Assembly (NCBI GenBank): GCA_038049695.1
Contig: CP142460.1
Span: 35,250,001 to 35,314,000, forward strand
Reading direction: 5' to 3'
Length of the DNA stretch: 64,000 nt
Source: Cinnamomum chago
Taxonomy: Eukaryota > Streptophyta > Magnoliopsida > Laurales > Lauraceae
Part shown: positions 57,050-64,000 of the stretch, one piece after another
Position numbering within the stretch: position 1 is the first letter of the stretch
Layout: each line of letters opens with the position of its first letter
Made by a program: the position numbers and the translations under genes
Notes under the pieces: model-generated
Told to the model about the DNA's origin: nothing
Database searches by the model: none
The model's input: the letters and a program-made list of their open reading frames with translations, nothing else

Positions 57050-59066
57050 TGAAAGGAAGTGCGATTCAGATCTGAACTCTTAATGAAACAAAGAGTTCTA
57101 TGGCTGCAATTTAAAACTTTTTACTAGGATCATATTTAGAAAGTAAATCAGCCATCAAAATTGCACTAGAAACACCATGAAACCAAGACCAACTTGTGTG
57201 TAATCAAATTAGATACAATGGAGAAGACATACCTGATGTTCTTGGGCTGAATAAACTCCAAGATCTGAACTTGAAGATCAGATCTACTGCCTTTAAATTC
57301 TTGCACACCTTGCTGGAATTTCTTGCAATAGTTTCCTTCTAGTCTTCTTCTCTATTCCTCTTTCTCCAAATCTGATTGGTTAGTGTTGGTGGGAACACAA
57401 TAGGCTTCCTTCTTCTTGTTTTTCTCTTGATCTTATGTGCAAAGACCAGGTCTGATATGGGTTTTCTTTAAGAAGAAAAAAAGGACCAGCAGGAACTTCT
57501 ACTTGTGCAAAGATGCCTAGGACGTCCAAAGGCTTTTTGTGGCTGGTTTTTCCCTCACCAATGTAACCCACGCCCCAAGGTGTTTCTCTCCTCTTTTTTA
57601 ATGTTGATTCACGCCCAAGGGAGGGAACTACCAGCTATAAATAATAGCTGAAACCCTTTTAGAGAAGACCTTTCCTTAAAGAATAAGGAAACCAAGAGGA
57701 CTTTCTAAAAAAGGAAACAAACACATGTGGACGTCCAGCCCTCTTCCCTTTTCTTGTTTAGTTTCTTAATAGAATTAGAAAGCTACTAAACTTTAGGAAA
57801 ACTTACACAAAGAGAACTCCTTCCAAGTAATGGGACCTACACAAACTTGGGACCCACATACTAGGGACCGCTTTGACTAGCCCACACTTACTATGGCCCA
57901 TGTACCAAATAATTTATCTAGAGTTGTAATTCATGTATGCCATCATGGGCCTATTTGAATTTACACTCAAAATTATTTCTCCACACATTTAAACAATTTA
58001 GGAAACCTTGCCAATCTAGGAAAGTGGCTAGAGAAGGGACCAAAAGACATATTTGCCCTTGGCTTCCAAAATGACCAAAATGTCCATGCTAACCCCATAG
58101 CAACACTAGGATCATTTTAACCTTAACTCATTCCACTAGAGAGTTACGGTTGCACTCCAGGGACAAATATTAAATGCAAATTAAGCTCATCATAAACCGA
58201 CGATTGTCTTTGACCTACCAAGTACAATGACCACAATGCCCCTCTATGTAACATCCATAATCAAGTAGGTTAACCGATGTACTATCTACCTTCTTGATTA
58301 CATCTCATCCTTAGAACTTCATACCCTTGACTTAATCATCATCCGATTATCATTCTCTTGATCCAGGGAGCGACCCACAAGTTCAATATCCATATGGAAC
58401 ATCCATATACTAAGATCTTAGATTCTGATGATTAATCGGATAATTCTAAGGGGACGATCATTCCATCACACGATGGCATAGATTCCATATTGCATTTGCA
58501 CGTCCCAACTAATCAAGCCCGAGCACCCAAAACACAGAGCTGTTGACCCATGAACAGGATCTCACCCATAGTGAATTAAAGCACAAGAACTTGAATTCGT
58601 CAGTTCATCCACAAATGCTCAAGATTAAGAGCACTGGTCACTCAGTAGCAAGAGGTGAATTGATCTCTCTCTGTGATAGTACTATTTTAGAGATCACACC
58701 TACAAGTGGTCTTGTTCAATGCATGACACATGCACTAATGAGATAAATCCGGAAAAGCCTCCCGTGACTTAGGTAAGTCACCCTGAATACAGGAGAGTAT
58801 CTCATTATAACTTATACAAGATGAAGTGCCCAACTCCATCTCTCAGTTATGAACAAATTTATTGTTTCAAGTGTCCATGACTCAAACCTTACTGTGTGTA
58901 GCCACTACACACCCAAGTCATTACTAGAAAACAATGGGCCTTACACAACCATACATATACACAAGTAATAAGAGAAAGATGTCATTCTATTAAATAACCA
59001 ATAAATATCCAGTAACAGAGATGTGAGTGCAGTCAGTGGGCTTTAGGGCATACACCAATCCCAACA
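57050..59066 (-). repeat. Copia-3 5' LTR
   Basis: 2017 bases; plus-strand ends TGAAAGGAAGTG and CCCAACA. It aligns with the copia-2 LTRs throughout, most strongly from 57840 to the end. The first 750 bases are clearly more divergent. Confidence 0.93.
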
Positions 59067-59084
59067 CAACCAAGTATATGAATC

Positions 59085-59590
59085 ATGTTACATTTTTCAT
59101 TAACATGATCTACTTAGATTTACCAAAGATAAAGTACTACTTGGATTGAATCAAATGGTGATTCATCCAAAACAATAGAACTATTCAAAGTATAAAACAT
59201 GCTAAGGATACAACACATCATAGTTTATCATGTTGCTAAAGATTTACCTACGATAAAACAAAACATGAAAACATATGATTTGTAAAGAGGTTGAGTCCAA
59301 AACATAAGATAGTTTTGAAAGTGATTTTCTTATGATGGAAAACAACAACCAAAGATTCAACCAAGTATAGGAATCATGTTACATATAATTTCAAAGGTTC
59401 TTTCATTAACATGATCTACTTAGATTTACCAAGATTAAGTACTACTTGGATTGAATCATATGGTGTTGTATCCAAAACAATAAATCAACTCAAAACATAA
59501 AACATGTTAAGGACACAACACAAACATAGTTTAACATGCTAGAAATGATTTACCAAAAATAAAACAAAGCATGAAAACATATGATTAAGG
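59085..59590. repeat. Tandem duplication of about 260 bases in LTR E fragment
   Basis: 59069-59295 and 59347-59590 share 'caaccaagtata.gaatcatgttac', 'cattaacatgatctacttagattt', 'gtactacttggattgaatca' and 'aaaacatatgatt'. Such a duplication is not evident in the E copy at 37406. Confidence 0.75.
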
Positions 59591-59769
59591 AAAGTAAAGC
59601 CTACTTGGTGATTTAACTTCATTAATCCAAGCTTTAGCTTTCTTAATGCTCCCCTTCATCCCTTGGTTCTTTTCCCTTGAATATGCCTCAAAACCTCTCA
59701 AGGAGGGGCTTAAAATTCCCAACTTTTGGCAAAGGAAAGAACTCATATTTATAGCAAAAAGTGCCCAAC

Positions 59770-59925
59770 GGCTAGTCCTCGGTCGACCGGCAAACAGGTC
59801 TCGGTCGACCGGGATCACACAACGGTCGGATTTCTGACCGTTGGTGCGCCAGGCCATTTCTGCCTTGCAGTGTTCCCGGTCGACCGGGACCTCTGCGCCG
59901 GTCGACCGGCGACACTGCAGTGGCC
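59770..59925. repeat. GGTCGACC palindrome cluster in LTR E fragment
   Basis: Four GGTCGACCG-type motifs, two of them inside an inverted repeat whose arms are TGCAGTGT...GGTCGACC-like, matching the hairpin at 37782-37841 but with changes in arms and loop. Confidence 0.85.
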
Positions 59926-61132
59926 AAAAATCCCAACTTTGCAAAAATGAAAGATTTTCTAGATGGAACTTTTTGGGCCAATTAATCAAGCTTAAAAGCA
60001 TGTTAAAAATCATTCTAAGGGTTTTAAAACATGGAACATAAAAAGCCTAAAACATTTTGAAAGATTTAAAACTCATAGGCTAGCTTGATTTTCTAAAACT
60101 CTTTTCAAATCAAATGCATCCAAGATTAAAAACAAATCATGCATAAATCAATACTTTTACAAATCTTAAAAACAATGCATGAATAAAACAAGATTTCAAG
60201 ATTTCTTAAATCAATGCATATGTGTTGTTGACACCAAAAATGTCACTTTGCCTCTTCACACCAAAAGCTACATGGAGCCGCATCCTACCAAAAATAGGCA
60301 GGCGCCACTTCAAGCATCAGATCTTGTCAGAATCAAACAAAAACTGCAAGGTCATTCAAAACAACCAAAAGAAGAGGTACACATGAAGTTTCGGGCCATT
60401 CCGACATCATTTGGCCTAGCTTCACTTCTCCAACAGCTAAACAAGCGCTCCCGGCGGCGACAGAATCGGAGACACCAAATCTTCGATCAGGGCCTATGGA
60501 TGTTCTCAAAATATGTCCAAAAGGCTCCATGTCAAGTCTCAAGTCAAACCAGCAATGTTTGACCCATCATCAACTCTCCAACGGCTGAATCAAGCCTACC
60601 AGCGGCAGAGCACCCCGGGACCATGGCACCCAATTCAGAGCTTGCGGATCATCTCAAAATGACTCCAATAGGCTCCTCGTCGAATTTCAGGTCAATCGGA
60701 CATCGTTTGACCAGAAGTCAAAGCTCAGCATCTCTCTCGCAGGAGAATCAAAGGCAAGCATTTGCATGACCCCAAACGGCTTCAAAACTCAAAAGAAAGC
60801 CCATGGTTGGTCTTATTTAATGCTCAAGAAGCTTCACCTCAAATTTCAGGTCATTCCGACATCGTTTGACCCTGTTTCAGCTTCTGGCGGAAAATCAGCA
60901 GTTCTGTGCTCGGCTTTTCCCGCAAAATCGGAAACTTTGCAAACCAATTTGCAAGGATTCTCATCATGTTTTTCAGAGGGAAATCAAGCCAAAAATGTGG
61001 AGAAATGTCATAGAAAACAAACAAAAAAAACGGAAGCGAAAAACGACGAAAAACGGCCAGAAACGGGCCCCGGGAAGCAATTTTCCCCCCAGGGTCGCAG
61101 AGCCCCGCGACCCTGGGCCAGGCCTGCGACCC

Positions 61133-61162
61133 TGGGCCATGGTCGCCGGCGACCATGGCCCA
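61133..61162. repeat. 30-bp perfect palindrome in family F LTR
   Basis: Same palindrome as at 939-968, centred on GGTCGCC/GGCGACC, within a GC-rich block at 61065-61215 with several partial copies. Confidence 0.85.
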
Positions 61163-61879
61163 TGGTCGCTGGAGACCATGGGGCCGGCGACCCTGGGAGG
61201 TCCGGGGCGCCGATTTCGCCCCGGGACCCCCCGTTTCGTCCGTTTTCGCGAGACGAGTTGTTCTGTCCCTGTGATTTTTCCAGATTCAGACTTTTGAGGC
61301 TCCAAATTCGCCGATATTCGCCAAGATCACAGGAATCCTTCCAAGAACTTCAAAAACTTCGTTGATCGCCAGCTGAACAACCAAAAAGTGCACTTTCTGC
61401 CCGCCCGATCGCGAAATCGACTGGACAGATGCTGCCGGCCTGCTGGTATCAACCAATGTCTGAAACTACATGATCATCTGATGTTGATTTACATAAGGAT
61501 CCATCGATGATCATCGCAAAGGGAATTCCAAGAGACGCAACATGGCCCGCGACTCTTCAGCTACCAAGGTGGCCACTTAGTGCAATCAATTGGCCCGTTT
61601 ATGGCAAGTTAATGCGGTCATTAACCCATTATCTTGAACGGCCCAATCAGAAGCCTCCGTTCAGGAGTTACAAGTCCAAGCAATCATGGCATTCAAGCCA
61701 TGAAACTCCTAACATAATGGAGATTAAAGGCGATTAAATGCCCATGACTCTCCTCCGGCCAATGAAATCCAAGGGTCAGGAGTTACAAAATAAAAAGCAA
61801 TTAAACTCGTAACTCCTCCCTTAATGAGCTTTATTACCATAAAGGCTCATAAATCACTCCTAAAGGCTACCTAAAGGCC

Positions 61880-61887
61880 TATAAATA
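61880..61887 (+). promoter_or_regulatory. TATA box of family F 5' LTR
   Basis: TATAAATA in GGCCTATAAATAGGAG context, conserved with the left copy. It would drive the element's RNA rightwards, with R/U5 of about 0.8 kb. Confidence 0.65.
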
Positions 61888-62736
61888 GGAGTCCCCTCCA
61901 AGCATTTCAAGGAAAGGGGGGACACACACAGAAGGATCCGGGAAAATCGCCACAGATTCGGAAAAATCGCCAGAAAATCATTCAAAAGTCCTTGGAGAAA
62001 TCTCTACAACCCTGCTCCTTCAAGAAAACTCTGCTGCAACAAGTTCAACAAGGTGATTGAAGTCCCTTGGGGGGCCACCCCCCCTAAAGACCACCTCTCC
62101 TTCTATCCAACATGGCTAGATGCGGCTTTTCAGCCCGTCTACTCAGTTTTTTACCGGATATAGGACCTTATCTTGGTCCTTATCCTCTAAAAATCTGAGG
62201 TTGGAGCCAAGCCAAGAAATCAAGCACTATGTTCTCATCTGAAGGACGATGGCGGAGCCCATACATGACTCGCGACCATCGATCTGAACGAGCCCTCCCA
62301 CAATCGCATGAGAAGTTAGATTCCTTTTTCTTACTTTTCTGTTGTAAATTGTATTTTTCTAAAGAGACAAAAAAAATCACATCTCTTGTCTTTCATTATT
62401 GATAAGATTTGTAAATCGCCTTTCATGGCAAAATCGCCTCCAACGGCACCAAACCGCCTTCTACGGCACAAAAACGCCTTTCACGGCATTCAAACAAAAC
62501 TGTCTCTTTTATTAAAATATGTATGCAATGGAAAACTAGAAAAAAAGTTTCATTTCCCTTTTTACTTGTGAAGGTGGATCTCCGGATCACCATTTCTAAA
62601 TTCCAAGTATTAAAGAGAAATTGGCATACCCGTACAAAAAAACTGATGCCCGCTTTTCCTTTTTCCCTCCACCATACCCCGTCAGCCCCGGGGCGGAGGC
62701 AGTTTTGGAAAAAGACAAAAGCCGGGACCATCAAGC

Positions 62737-62754
62737 TGGCACACCCGGTGGGAC
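62737..62754 (+). other. Probable primer binding site of the family F element
   Basis: TGGCACACCCGGTGGGAC, three bases after the proposed LTR end. It resembles the TGGC...GGTGGGAC start of internal regions that I recall for Tat/Grande-type gypsy elements. I did not match it to a specific tRNA. Confidence 0.5.
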
Positions 62755-64000
62755 TCGTTCATTTGATGAACATGTGCTTAGATTCCTTTTGGCTCCTTTT
62801 TAGTTGGTGGCCTATATTGGATCTTGCATCTAAAAAAAAACACATGAGATGGGATTCTTGGAAATTTCTTCTTTTGAGTTTATTTCCAGTCTTTCTTGTT
62901 TCTAAAAAAAATCAAAAACAAAATCTGATTTACAAAAAATTTTCAGATTTTCCTCTTTTGGGTTTAAGCTGAGAAACTTTGGTTTCTTCCTTTTCGGACT
63001 TCGGGATCGCAGAAATGTTGAACCCATTTTCGGAATGGAACACCATTCGCTCTCTTCTATGAATCCATAAAAAAAATCAAAAACAAAATCTGATTTAAAA
63101 AAAAAATTTCAGATTTTTCTCTTTTGGGTTTAAGTTGAGAAACTTTGGTTTTTTCCTTTTCGGACTTCGGGATCGCAGAAATGTTGAACCCATTTTCGGA
63201 ATGGAACACCATTCGCTCTCTTCTATGAATCCATAAAAAAAAATCAAAAACAAAATCTGATTTAAAAAAAAAAATTTTCAGATTTTCCTCTTTTGGGTTT
63301 AAGTTGAGAAACTTTGGTTTCTTCCTTTTCGGACTTCGGGATCGCAGAAATGTTGAACCCATTTTCGGAATGGAACACCATTCGCTCTCTTCTATGAATC
63401 CATAATAATAAAAAAATCTTTAAAAAAAAAAGCCACTAAGGTTGCACCAATTGCGTTCTTTGACCAAAGTGGATCTAAGAAAAGCCTTGTCCAGAGTGTG
63501 GAGACAGCTAGACTGTTCTAGGCAAGGGTCCTCCAAACGGGTTCATTAAGTAATCCTACCCTTACCTGGGGGCTGATCTATCAACTGAGGTTTCATAAGA
63601 TCGAATTGGAGATCTATGTGAACTCTTAAAAAAAAAAAAAAAATCTTCAAAAAAAAAAGAAAAAAAAAACTTCTGTCATTTTTGGATTCATATTTGAGAA
63701 ATCCTGGTTCCTTCCTTTTCGGACTTCGAGATCGCAGAAATGTTGAACTCATTTTCGGATTGGAATACCATTTGCTCTCTTCTATAAAGTCCAATCTTGA
63801 CACTTTCAAAAAAAAAAAAAAACTTCCGTCACTTTTGGATTCACATTTGAGAAATCCTGGTTCCTTCCTTTTCGGACTTTCGAGCTCGCAGAAATGTTGA
63901 GCTCATTTTCGGATTGGAATACCATTTGCTCTCTCCTATGAATCCAATCTTGACCTTTCAAAAATCCCATCTCGTGTCCTTTCCAAGGATGCGATTTGCA
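62755..64000 (+). other. Family F element leader with tandem repeats
   Basis: Leader after the primer site. From about 62880 it holds five repeat units keyed on CGGACTTCGGGATCGCAGAA at 62995, 63161, 63330, 63720 and 63873 (spacing 166, 169, 390, 153). Units are joined by long A-runs and 'tctgattt' words. A non-repeat insert lies at 63410-63650 (contains 'ccttgtccagagtgtgg'). Open frames here result from the repeats; gag is not reached before the window end. Confidence 0.75.

Larger units (their letters stand above)
54040..59066 (-). mobile_element. Copia-3: truncated relative of copia-2 (5' LTR, leader, part of gag-pol)
   Basis: 5' LTR 57050-59066, primer site 57037-57048, leader 55149-57036, gag 55148 down to about 54150, then the start of protease. 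Similarity to copia-2 ends at 54040, equivalent to about 45109 of copia-2, so most of pol and the 3' LTR are missing. The base run after the LTR is CAACC (59067-59071), the likely right target duplication; its partner is lost. More diverged and older than copia-2. Confidence 0.93.
59072..60225 (-). mobile_element. LTR E fragment, inverted
   Basis: Reverse complement of LTR E (37480-38100 matches 60225-59600). It lacks the first 75 or so bases of E, ending where the family F LTR starts, and on the other side is cut by copia-3. It carries the family's GGTCGACC cluster at 59770-59925 and a tandem duplication at 59085-59590. Frames at 59585-60041 follow these palindromes and are not genes. Confidence 0.82.
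60226..62733 (+). mobile_element. Tat-like gypsy 5' LTR, family F, complete
   Basis: Begins TGTTGACACC at 60226. The end is placed at 62733 (CCATCA) because a primer-site-like sequence follows. Its first 1.9 kb is the inverted match of 1-1886. TATA box at 61880. The region 62104-62425 matches the split fragment at 37170-37405 plus 52067-52160. The base run before it is TGTGT; the partner duplication would lie outside the window. Tat lineage is inferred from the primer site and from the linked protease and G-patch fragment. The open frames at 60766-61365 are composition effects. Confidence 0.72.

Noticed and set aside
62523-63900. Open frames in the family F leader, on both strands
   Set aside because: Generated by the tandem repeats and A-runs; no gag motif is visible.

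Overview
The window is plant nuclear DNA made almost entirely of nested LTR retrotransposons. The basis is Ty1/copia and Ty3/gypsy polyproteins of plant type, initiator-Met tRNA primer sites, a chromodomain gypsy element and a degraded plant mobile domain (PMD) gene with introns. The species cannot be named; an angiosperm is likely. I see no intact cellular gene, rRNA, tRNA, CRISPR array or bacterial-style operon.

Layout. (1) 1-1886: minus-strand copy of a long Tat-like gypsy LTR ('family F'), cut by the window start; a plus-strand copy with primer site and leader fills 60226-64000. (2) 1887-4169: diverged, 5'-truncated LTR related to the Tekay-type LTRs below ('A'). (3) 4432-8219: minus-strand PMD pseudogene with about 16 recognisable exons, the last eight making a coiled-coil tail of small phase-0 exons. 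(4) 9230-9791: four tandem exon-like modules. (5) 10504-11294: unknown broken reading frame. (6) 12195-21413: copia-1, plus strand, complete ends and AGGTT target duplication, polyprotein dead. (7) 21709-32704: full-length Tekay-type chromovirus on the minus strand, CCTGT duplication, dead. (8) 32710-37103: non-coding tract rich in hairpin motifs and tandem repeats. (9) 37140-54039: a four-level nest. A Tat-like fragment is split by solo LTR 'E' (GTCAG), E is split by Tekay solo LTR 'D' (ATCAC), and D is split by copia-2 (CGACC). Copia-2 has near-identical LTRs and an uninterrupted gag-pol frame. (10) 54040-59066: copia-3, truncated relative of copia-2. (11) 59072-60225: minus-strand fragment of LTR E. 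(12) 60226-64000: family F LTR, primer site and tandem-repeat leader.

The only intact large gene is the copia-2 polyprotein. All other coding regions carry stops, frameshifts or deletions. Stops in copia-1 and the Tekay element lie mostly where Gln or Trp codons are expected, which suits C-to-T decay of methylated DNA.

The most unusual signal is that several unrelated LTR families here each carry their own cluster of short GC-rich palindromes: GGTCGCCGGCGACC in F, TCGCTCGAGCGA in the Tekay LTRs, CCGGTCGACCGG in E, GGCTAGCC-type in A, and ACTTGGGCGC/GCGCCCAAGT hairpins in the 32.7-36 kb tract. The second is the PMD gene with its microexon coiled-coil tail.
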